Assembly: GCA_010909165.1 (NCBI GenBank)
Contig: MU008163.1
Coordinates: 992,001 to 1,056,000, forward strand
Direction: 5' to 3'
Origin: Anthoceros angustus
Lineage: Eukaryota; Streptophyta; Anthocerotopsida; Anthocerotales; Anthocerotaceae
DNA length: 64,000 nucleotides
The notes beneath the pieces are model-generated. The model searched no databases and had not been told where the DNA came from. It saw only the letters and a program-made list of their open reading frames with translations. Positions 34,001-43,299 of the stretch are shown piece after piece (position 1 is the stretch's first letter; each line of letters starts with the position of its first letter). Position numbers and translations under genes: made by a program.

Positions 34001-34803
34001 CGGGCCCTATCTTGTCACCCATCTCGTACACTTCCTTGAGGGTGTAGTGTTGCCCTTCGCTTGCACCGCTTGTTGCACCTTCATGCAGTGCATATGGCAA
34101 TGCCTGCAAGTACTTCTCTGCAGCCATCACTCATGATCTTGGTGTCACACTAACCGGTCGATTCTTCGATAAGCCATCTTCGCAGTCCCCGACTTCATCT
34201 TGAAGTGTGTCACTCGGAGATCTTCTCATCCGTGCTTGCGAAACTCCAGGAAGATGTCAAACATCTCTTCGATGGGATCGTGCCCACTTGTGCCACCGCC
34301 TCCGTCGCACCGGTTCCTTCGAGCTTGAACTGCTACTCCTGGTCCTCCGCGCTCAACAACCTCGCCTTGTGCTCGCGATAGCACGCCAATGCTTCATCCC
34401 CAAGTACTTGGCATTTGGATGAAGCCGTATCGCTGTATCCGGTCTTCAATTCCATCTCCGCACACACCGCACTGCATTTCTCGATGAAGTCCTCCAGTGG
34501 CAAGGTGCCCGCTCGTCCTGTGAACAACTCCATTCGATCCTTGTCTCCTCCCATCTTGACGACTCCTAGAGACAAGTCCTCCTCGCTGTCGCTTCCACTG
34601 AGTTGTCCCGGCAGCACCAACGTGTCTTGTGTGTTGCCACTCACAGATCCTTCAAAGATTGTTGATTGTGTCGCTGGGTTCCTCCGTGTCCTTCGCTGGT
34701 ACCAAAATCGAGGTGTTCGCACTTCTCTCTCTTGGTCGGGACTTCGAATTCGCCTCGATGGACTTGGTTTGGTAGCTCCGTCCGGATCGAGTGTGTCCAG
34801 CAT
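31040..34803 (-). mobile_element. Ty3/gypsy-type gag-protease remnant
   Basis: Read on the minus strand. An open gag-like frame of 156 codons (34803-34333) ends ...MELKTGYSDTASSKCQVLGD and EALACYREHKARLL, which looks like the end of a retrotransposon gag. Near 33800-33700 a Cys/His-rich stretch (CRHNEAACWEKHPNC) may be the zinc knuckle. Near 33000 the frame reads EVLIDTGA, the retropepsin active site, and near 32790 DVLLGADALYKPGVMVDL, matching the later protease strand (usually 'ILGMDFL'). No RT, RNase H or integrase is recognised down to 31040. LTR-like blocks lie on both sides (30187-30960 and 35600-36165). It is a decayed or non-autonomous element. Confidence 0.6.
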
Positions 34804-34947
34804 GCACTCCAGGCGGTTAGTGGCTAGATCAAACCCTTAATCAAGGTTAACACCCGCTATCTTAGATCGTGATTAGTGAAACCTCTAAGTATCTATGCAT
34901 GTTTAAATTGCACACAAATACTTTGCAGGCTACATTATGGTCAAAAA

Positions 34948-35055
34948 CGTGAGCTGGGTGAGTTGGATAGCAAAGGTATAAGAACTCCAAAGTTAAGCAC
35001 CCATGGGGTGGATCAGTACCTGGATGGGGTGCTGAATAACTAGGAGTTTTGGAAA
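34948..35055 (+). ncRNA. 5S rRNA-like sequence (retroelement- or SINE-borne)
   Basis: The stretch has 'agaactccaaagttaagcac', then 'gggtggatcagtacctggatgggg', then 'gaataactaggag'. Eukaryotic 5S rRNA has the same succession: the box A region 'agaactccgaagttaagc', then 'agtactaggatgggtgacc', then 'ctgggaa'. Similarity is confined to about the 3' two thirds, with substitutions, so it is not a functional 5S gene. Its position between LTR-like DNA and a gag frame recalls Cassandra-type TRIM elements, whose LTRs carry 5S sequence; a 5S-derived SINE is the alternative. Confidence 0.6.
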
Positions 35056-35199
35056 GGAAGTGAAATCAAATGGACTGATGACGTACCCATGTCTATCCAC
35101 TTCTCCCTTATCCCTTGGAATCCAGGCCTAAGAGTAAAATACTCTTGTTTCTCCCTTGGTTGGTTGGCCTTAAAAGGCCAACCCCCCTTGTGGAGGCCT

Positions 35200-35400
35200 C
35201 ATTCCTCTCCTTGGCCTTGGACTTGGGCTTCCTCGCCTCCTCTCCTTGGCCTTGGACTTGGGCTTCTTTGCCTCCTCTCCTTGGCCTTGGACTTGGGCTG
35301 CTTCGCCTCCTCTCCTTGGCCTTGGACTTGGGCTTCTTCACTCCTTTCCTTGGCCTTGGGCTTGGTCCCTCTGGCCCTCGCCTTGGGCTTGGGCTTGAGA
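35200..35400. repeat. 35-bp minisatellite, about 4 full units
   Basis: Units beginning 'cctcctctccttggccttgg' start at 35236, 35271, 35306 and (variant 'ctcctttcc') 35341, exactly 35 bp apart, with a partial unit before and decayed ones after. On the minus strand it reads as Lys/Pro/Ser-rich peptide that changes frame every unit, so it is not a coding repeat. Confidence 0.9.
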
Positions 35401-35434
35401 GTCCCTGCCACTTGCTTGGCTGCCGGCCTCGCCT

Positions 35435-35580
35435 AGCACGCCTAGCAGCCTAGGGTCGCTTAGCATCACTAGCATCGCCCCTAGCATCGCCTAGCATCGC
35501 CCAGCACCCAGCATTAGCATCGCGCCCAGCATCGCCTAGCATCGCCTAGCACGCTAGCGCCAGCATCACCCTAGCTGCGC
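35435..35580. repeat. 'cctagcatcg' short tandem repeats
   Basis: About a dozen imperfect copies of a 10-bp word such as 'cctagcatcg' or 'cccagcatcg'. It directly precedes LTR-like block 3. Confidence 0.8.
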
Positions 35581-35599
35581 CTATCACAGCACACGAGAT

Positions 35600-36165
35600 C
35601 ACAACAAGAACAGAGGGAGTAGCTGCACGCCGGCACAAACACACTCTCCCACGAGAACAACACGCAAATTCCTCACATCGCTCGAGTCATAGCTTTGGCC
35701 TCCTCACACGCCTCAGACAGATATCTGATGATCACGATCCTCAATGGAAGGGTCTATATACTAGACCTGGCATCGATATTCCTAAGATATCCATCGGCAT
35801 CGATAAAATATCCTAAGAATACACTAATATGCAATAATATGCCAAGCATATTACTTGAGCTTATCCACTTAGCTATTGTATCCTAAGAATACACTATAAT
35901 ATGCAATATGCCAAAGCATATTACTTGAGCTTATCCACTTAGCTATTGCTAACCATGTTTAATTAACACTAATCAATGCTTAATTAACATAAGCACATTA
36001 GATTAATAATTAATTAGCACACATTAGTTTAATTAACACTAATCAATGCTTAATTAATAAGCACTTTAGATTAATTAACACTAATTACTTACTTAAAGAT
36101 AAGTAATTAGATTAATTAATGCCAATCAAACACCAAACCCAAGTGCATAGATTAGTATACACAGA
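35600..36165. repeat. LTR-like block 3 with AT-rich TAATTAA subrepeats
   Basis: Matches block 2 in order and content, including the doubled 'tatcctaagaatacacta' segment and the 'aattaacactaatcaatgc' array (35960-36120), and ends with 'aaacccaagtgcatagattagtat', as block 2 does near 30830. It has lost several short pieces that the other copies keep. With block 2 it flanks the gag-protease remnant. Confidence 0.7.
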
Positions 36166-36169
36166 TGAC

Positions 36170-36830
36170 ATCTTCCTGAGTCCGGACTCGGTCCCAGTCT
36201 TCTTCCGGTCCTGGACCTCGGTCGGTCTTCGCCCGGTCCGGACCAGTGGTCCGGACTTCCTCCCGGAGGCCGACCTGGATCCGTCCTTTCTCAGAGTCCG
36301 GACAAAGTCCTGACCAAGACACCGGCTTCTTCCCTCACGGACTTCTCGGCTCTCCTCGAGTCCTTCCACTGCCCCTGGTGACCTTCATGGCCCTCCTTCC
36401 ATGGTGAGGTGCAGTGCCACTCTTGGGCCGCATCACTGCCTTCGCCCGCCTCCACCGCTCCCCTCACCGCCGCTACCTCGCCAAACAACGCCCCAAGGTC
36501 CCGTGGCGCACTATCTCGGCCTTCTTCCCGCCTCCTTCGGACCCGTCTGGAAGTCCGGGTCCACCGAGGGTGACGGTGCCTCAGGCTGAGCACCCAGAAG
36601 TAAGTCGGGAGTCGACTGCCGAATCGCCTCCTCCACATGGCCCCGTGAGCACTCCAGACTCTGCCGCCAAAGGTGCTCCTGGCACTGGCGTGTTGTTCAC
36701 GGGCCTCTGCTTCGCCAGCTTAGCAACCGGCCGGGCGAGACTCTTGAAGCCACCAAAGCGGCCTCGACACCTCCTCGCACTTTGCTGCCGCTCAACGCGC
36801 TCCTCCTCTTTGTCGCTTGTACCAGCCTAA
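36170..36830. other. GC-rich retrotransposon-like spacer
   Basis: It begins with a 'tccgga'-dense segment like that at 30060-30180. Frames on both strands are open by composition (Pro/Arg-rich) and show no recognised domain. Confidence 0.4.
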
Positions 36831-36839
36831 TCGATCGCC

Positions 36840-39790
36840 ATGGAGCCCAGCTCCTTCCACCTCCCGTGAATCCTGGATGCGGAGCCGCTTCCTCTAGCGC
36901 TCTCTTCCCTCCGCTTTACCCAGAAAGGTCCGCCACCTCCCTCTCCAATCGGATGGTATCTCCATCCGACCCTCGGCTTCCTCTAGTTCCTTCTCACTGC
37001 AACGCCCAACTCCTTGGATAATCATGATTTTCCTCCGTCTTGAGCCGAGGCTACTCTATTCGTGCTCGATCGTGGATTCTCTGAATTGAGAATCACTGCT
37101 CCGGCGCATCTTGGAGTTGTAGCTCCAGCGTGTCCTTCATCCTCCATCTGTTGCGCCTCTCCTCACTTCCTGCTTGGTACATGCTCGGAGATCTCCTATC
37201 TCCCGAGTGCTGGCCTCCATCTCCCCTTCTCGGGTTAACACGATAAAGTTGCAAGGGGTGAATATGCGAAGGGGTTTTGTGTACTATATCACCAAAGGGG
37301 TTCGCAATGGGTTGGAAAGCGGTGATTCCATGAAATTTAGAATTACACCTTTGAAAATGAGTGGCGACTCGATGGCGCGTTGCTTTCAAGAACCCTTGAT
37401 TAATACATGCATAGTATTGTAAACCCACACACCTCTCTAAAATATGAAATGAGCCCATGAACCTCCCATTCGGCCGGTCATTCGCACCAAAGGCGTGGTC
37501 CTTTTCGATACAATGACATCATGGTGGACCCTAAGGCGTTGCACCATTTCAGTCGTGGCACAGCAGAACTTGAGAGGCTATGAAATGGCAAGGAAATGAT
37601 GGTAAGAACAACCTCCATATTTTATGCCACCTTAACATTTGAATTGATTTTGTGGGATGGGCCGTGGCCATTTGGCCACCCTTGTCCAGGCGACGTTGTA
37701 GCAAACCCGGCTTGGATTGATAGTCTGTAGTGCTGCGTTATACGATGCGATTTGGCGCCGCCTGGCCGGCACCAAAGGACGTCATTGCCCACCTACCAGT
37801 GGAGCATGCTCACCATGGTCATTCATGGATGGACGGAATGCATTCCTAAGAAATAATTGAAACTTTTAACGGTGAACCTCCTTCTTATGTGCATCTTTGT
37901 TGTAGCTTCTATAGGAACAAGTGTTCGTGGATGCTGACCTTCAAGGCACACAGCCTGCTTCAAACACATACAATCTCAGAACACTGCTAGGTTGTGTTCG
38001 TGTGTCATATTTCAACAATGGTTTCATTCATGACAATGTGAAGATTTTAGTTTAGGTTTGTCGCAAAATCAAAGATTGACAATTGGGTGCTCTATTTCAT
38101 GAAAAAGGCAGAGACAAAACAACAGTAATGCCCACTCTGCCCGATGCATCCAGGTTTTTCATCATTCGGCTACTACATCAACTGCTGTAAACATACACAA
38201 TGACATACGCGGTGTACACGCTAAGGTTCTTCCGCAACACAGTTTCCGTCAACATCATCCATGTTGTCCATATCCAACTCCTCCTCATCGCTATTATCTG
38301 ACCCACCCTCCTTTGGTACAGTTGAATGAAGCCAGCTCTTCCACCTCCCGTGAATCCTGGACATGAGCCGCTTCCTCCTAGCGCCTTCCTCCGCTACGTG
38401 CAGAAGGTCCGCTCCCTCCAATCGGATGGTATCTCCATCCGACCCCTCGCTTCCTCTAGTTCCTTCTCGCACTGCAACGCTCCAACTCCTTGGATAGTCG
38501 CCGATTTTCCTCCGTCAGACGGAGAGCTGGAGGCACTCTATTTCGTGCTCAAGTCGTGATCTCTCTCGTTGAGAATCACCGCCTCCGACGCATCTTGGAG
38601 TTGTAGCTCCAAGTGTGTCCTTCATCCTCCACTGCTGCGCCTCTCCTCCACTTCCTGCACTGCTACTTGAGATCTCCTATCTCCCGAGTGCTGGCCTTCA
38701 TCTCCCCTTCTCGGGTTAACACGATAAAGTTGCAAGGGGGTGAATATACACGAAGGGGGTTTTGTGTACTATATACGCCAAAGGGGTTCTAATGGGTTCT
38801 AAATGTTGATTCACATGAAATTTAGAATTACACATCGAAAGCAAGGTGGCATTTCGATGGCTTGATTAAGCTTTCAAGAACCCGCCAAAGGTTCTGCATG
38901 GTATTAGTAAAGCCACACACCTCTCGAAGTAACGAAATAGAGCCCATGAACCTCCCCATTCCGGCCGGTCATTCGCACCAAGACTGTGGTCCTTTTCGAC
39001 AATGACATCATGGTGGACCTAAGACGTTATGCACCATTTCCAGTCGTGGCCTGTGAAACTTGAGAGGCTATGAAATGGCAAGGAAATGATGGTAGACAAC
39101 CTCCATATTTTATGCCACCTTAACATTTACCCGAATTGATTTTGTGGGATGGGCGCCGGCCGGCCGGCTTCCACCCTTGTCCAGGCGACGTTGTAGCAAA
39201 CCCGGCTTGGATTGATAGTCGTAGGTGCTATACGATGCGACGGCGCCTACCGCCGGCACCAAAGGACGTCATTGCCCACCTACCAGTGGAGCATGCTCAC
39301 CATGGTCATTCATGGATGGACTGGAATACCCTAAGAAATAATTGAAACTTTTAACGGTGAACCTCCTTCTTATGTGCATCTTTGTTGTAGCTTCTATAGG
39401 AACAAGTGTTCGTGGATGCTGACCTTCAAGGCACACAGCCTGCTTCAAACACATACAATCTCAGAACACTGCTAGGTTGTGTTCGTGTGTCATATTTCCA
39501 ACAATGGTTTCATTCATGACACGGAATTATTGAAGATTTTAGTTTAGGTTTGTCGCAAAATCAAAGATTGACAATTGGGTGCTCTATTTCATGAAAAAGG
39601 CAGAGACAAAACAGAATGCCCATCTCATGCATCCAGTGTTTTTCATCATTCGCTACTACATCAATCACCGAACATATACCAATGACACGCTTAAGGTTCT
39701 TCCGCGAACAGCCCCAACATCATCCATCCAACTCATCGCTATCCTCACCCACCACCTCTGGGTTGAATGAAGCCCGTAACTCGTTTAGCT
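36840..39790. repeat. Large direct tandem duplication, unit about 1.45 kb
   Basis: Unit 1 (about 36840-38215) and unit 2 (about 38326-39790) align along their length: 'cttccacctcccgtgaatcctgga', 'gttaacacgataaagttgcaa', 'cattcgcaccaa', 'atgacatcatggtggacc', 'gaaatggcaaggaaatgat', 'tgatagtc', 'aaaggacgtcattgcccacc' and 'ggaacaagtgttcgtggatg' occur in both. Divergence is mostly small deletions of one to twenty bases. It lies next to the minus-strand ORF at 39720-40459 and seems to duplicate its 3' end (acidic 'SDNSDEEELDMDNMDD' near 38240, 'GEDSDELDG' near 39725). Confidence 0.8.
37231..37270 (+). repeat. Candidate inverted repeat, outer left arm
   Basis: Reads cgggttaacacgataaagtt then gcaaggggtgaatatg. 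A second copy is at 38711-38750 (unit 2 of the tandem duplication). The reverse complement lies at 43250-43285. Confidence 0.6.
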
Positions 39791-40459
39791 TCTCCTTTAT
39801 AGCCCTTTTGTCGTTAGCGTATAAATGCTTCCGCGTAGTAAGGTTGAAACCATAGTACAATATTGTTGTATCATTCATGTAAAGCTCTTGTACATTTTTG
39901 GGGTACACGGCCTTGACTGCTTGATGACCTCGCCTCATGCAGCTTGGGCCCTTGTCTCATGGACGATGTACTCTCAACATATCGCCCTTCGAAGGCGTCC
40001 GTATGTTCCTATCCTCGCACTAATGGACTAGCGACCGCCAGAAGCATCATGTTTCACTTCCACCACCTTTCCTATCCAAAAAGGTCTGTTGTGCGTGTCC
40101 GTCAAGCATGGAATTGCGACGAACATTCCATTTTCAATCTCCGCCACATCGCCATTCACTCGGTCCATTTCTTGTTGCTGGCGAGCAAGTGGCTGGTAAG
40201 CCCCCAAGTACATATCACGCCGTGGAAGCTCCCTCAATAATGCTTCATCTAGAAGGGTTTCATTTGGTACACGCAAAGGCTGGACTGTATCTGCAACGTC
40301 CGACCTTGAAAACCATTTCCACGGCTCGAGAGCCACCCATGTTGTTTTCACGACACGCAATCTCATGCCGGCGTCCTCCTGTACGCCTCCCACTACACAA
40401 ATGTTCATCTCGCAGAATATAAGCACGCAAGCAGAGCCCTTCCTTCGGATGGGCCACAC
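39720..40459 (-). pseudogene. Unrecognised element ORF with FWIGKVVEV motif
   Basis: An open minus-strand frame (40459-40028, 143 codons) contains LARQQQEMDRVNGDVAEIEN then NRPFWIGKVVEVKHD. After a frame change a second piece (39938-39720) reads QELYMNDTTILYYGFNLTTR and ends in an acidic tail. The FWIGKV and ILYYGFNLT elements recall small beta-barrel readers (BAH, chromo or tudor-like) seen near the end of some plant transposon proteins, but I cannot name the family. It is divergent from copy B, about 180 bp apart, with the candidate inverted repeat outside both. Confidence 0.4.
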
Positions 40460-40639
40460 CTCCGTTGGCTTTAAACCCGAATCGAGCCCTTTTGTCTCTA
40501 GATCAGTGCTTGGAGAGGTGTCAGTGATGTCGCTTGACGACGAACTTCAAGAACTCAATCCTCTTCGCCTCCCAAAGCGTTTAATATTGCTTGCTTCGAA
40601 TAACTGACTAGACCTCACCCTTATCCTCCGTGTTATCTT

Positions 40640-42938
40640 GAACTGGTGTTGGAACGAAAAAAAAGGTTTCAGTATGTCGAGAAGACGGTGGTCTCACGCT
40701 AGAGATGCGGGTTCACATGCATCACAATATTATGCCTGGACAAGAGAAGAAAAATGTCTTTCATCGAGCAGGTCAGGTATCTACGTGATGAGCTTCTTAT
40801 CGCCAAGCGTGAAGAGGTGCATATGACAATGGCATGGAAATTTAATTTGTACAAGGTTTTGGGCCTCATTGACGACGACGAGGGGAGAGAAGACGATGTG
40901 TACAAGCAAAATAAGGTCGACAACAGGACCCATATACTTTGTATTGCAAAGCAAGAAGGGAGAATTTGGGAGAATATTGACAAAATCTTTACGAAGTGGG
41001 AGGCGTGAGTGCTGGAACAGAGAAAAAACAGCCCGGCACAAGCAAGAAGGGGAAAGGAAAACGGAAGGTCGGGGAAGACTCCCAGAAGGTTGCCGCTGCA
41101 TATGTGAAGCCCAAGGACATGCTAGCAAAGCCGTGGAAGGCTTTCCAGGGTATACCTCCAGGCGAGTGCGGACAACAAATTTTAATTACTGCAACAGAAA
41201 AAGTCTTGGCTGGCCTCATAGACCTGAAAGGCATGGACGACGACATCACTTTGCGGAAGAAGCTGCATATTATCCAAGTTGCAATGGCGAAGCATCTTGG
41301 TTGTACATCGTTTGAGGAAGTTCGGCGGGAGTACCCTCAACATTCAACGGACACGATGATCGCGCGTTTTCAAACACAGTTTGCGGGAAAGGTAAGACTA
41401 CCCCACGGCCTGTATTTCTACTTCCATGAGTGGAGGGTTGAGCATATTATGGTGATCGTGTGCATGGTGAAGGGGTGGTGCCCCCTCTCGCTGATTGGGC
41501 GCCGGCCAGCGGCGCCCTTCCTGTTTTGTGGATGGGCGCCGGCGGCGCCTCCACACTGCACATGCGGGCGCGGCCCGGCCCGCCTCCACATGAGGCTGCA
41601 CAGTGGCGCGGCCGTGGCCCCTCCATCCGTGGATTGCGGTGCGGCTGGCGGCCCTCCATATGTTTTGTGAAAAACATGTCATTTTGGTTGAGCGCTGCGG
41701 GCAGCGGCCATAACCCCTGCCGTATTCCGTTCTGACGTTTGGTATTATATCTTGCAGCAATTAAAGGACATCGACAACCTGTCCCGGCTTCCAGAAGATT
41801 TCCAGCATTTTATTTTCGAAGTCAACAACTGGAAAGGGCTGGAAAATGAGCAGAGGGCCTTAGCGGACAAAGACATGGAGGAGGGGCTATTTGTTTTCAA
41901 CGTGCCATCAGGCGACTCTCAAGTTCAGTATCAGATTGAGACCCGCAGTGTGCTGGACATGCGTGGCTATTTACGCGCCCGGCAGTATTCGCTGTTCGTG
42001 ATGGATGTGCCACTTGGGGGTTCAATATCGGCCCAATGGATACAAGAATTGACGGCAATATGATGTCAACAGTGTTCGAGAGTTTTGCGGAGAAGACAAC
42101 ATCAGAGGAATTCCGCTTTATTGTGATGCATGGAGTGGAGGACTCCCACCTTTGTCGAGAGAATGTATGAGGAAGTGGTGTCGAAAGGTGGGATGGTGTC
42201 TTCGCTTGGGACAAGAACATGCACCGAGGTGTGGGTTGTGAAACATTGGAGTATGTCATCGTAGGGTGTGTGAAGGAAGAATGTCCAGGTATAAAGATGC
42301 TCCTGAACTCGAGGCGATTCAATAACGGAGCTCATTAGTCACGATACATTGCCAGAAGAAGGTATACTTATCTCATGACAAACGTGGTGTGCCCCTACCA
42401 ACGGCCATTGGGCCTTATGAAGACGTTTGTGGAGGCATTTTCCAAAGAAGGAGAGTGGGTGGTTGATGCATGTTCGGCGTGGCACAACCATCCCCTGACA
42501 TCGAGTGGTCGAAATCGCGCGGACATGAGATGCGCTGGGTACATTCCCCAGCGCATTCACGGATTTGAGGTTTTACCAAATGGAGAGGAGGGGCTTACTT
42601 TCGAGCCGCATGGACGAGGACCCTCGCAGTTTTGGGCAAAGGAAGTGTGCATTAGCGACACAGACTGCATGAAATCTCAGATTGTGTCCTTACGGTCCAG
42701 AAGGAAGAGGAGGAGCGAGGATGACACTTTGGAACAAGGGCAAACGACTTTGGATGCTGCTTGGGGAAACACAGAGGCGAGCGACGACCAAGGAGATGAC
42801 GGCACGCGCGATTCTCTTGCACTGGAGGAAATCGATACATTCGAAGATGATGCTAGGAATACTTTGCGTGATGTTGCTGTAGTGTTGGACTCGGTGTCGC
42901 CACTGGAGCCGGTTTCCTCTTCGCTTGGCGGACAGTAG
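40640..42938 (+). pseudogene. Copy B: repeat encoding a DNA methyltransferase-like protein
   Basis: Successive frames give FIEQVRYLRDELLIAKREEV, LYKVLGLIDDDEGRED with KVDNRTHILCIAKQ (40754-41008); GKRKVGEDSQKVAAAYVKP through RREYPQHSTDTMIARFQTQF (41030-41395); a likely GT-AG intron (41392-41757); LPEDFQHFIFEVNNWKGLEN, RALADKDMEEGLFVFNVPSG, YSLFVMDVPLGG (41758-42062); and, after a frame break, RPLGLMKTFVEAFSKEGEWV with VDACSA (42375-42490), where copy A has the AdoMet motif DVCAGSGTT. The C-terminal acidic tail with VAVVLDSVSP (to 42938) is shared with copy C. The N-terminal ParB-like part is not seen here. Motif I is corrupted, so this copy is dead. Confidence 0.6.
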
Positions 42939-43249
42939 TTGCAACTACATTGTATGCACACTTTCCGAGAACTGTTCTGCTACTGTGCCTGTTGGCTTTA
43001 ACTGCTTTCGGTTAACATTTTTGTTCCATAGTGAGTTCCAGCTTCCATACCCCTGTACAAGACTGCAGAGAAGGCGCCGGCCAGCCGGCACCCTCAGCTG
43101 CTTCTGCAGCCTCGCTTGCTTCCGGACACTGGATCTGGCACTCCATGTGCACGTTTCATGGTCATGTTCGCAACGTCTCGCTTCAAATAGAGGATAACTG
43201 GCCGGTACGCATTTGGACAAGAGGGTCCACCCCTCTTCTAAGGGGGTTT

Positions 43250-43285
43250 GTATATTAACCCCCTTGCAACTTTATCGTGTTGGTT
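43250..43285 (-). repeat. Candidate inverted repeat, right arm
   Basis: Reads tattaacccccttgcaactt then tatcgtgttgg, the reverse complement of the left arms at 37231-37270 and 38711-38750 over about 28-30 bases with few mismatches. It may mark the right end of the element carrying copy B. Confidence 0.6.
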
Positions 43286-43299
43286 ACCCTTGCTCGCCC

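Noticed and set aside
35108-35411. Lys/Ser-rich repeat protein on the minus strand
   Set aside because: The 35-bp unit changes frame at every repeat, so the peptide pattern is an artefact of the minisatellite.
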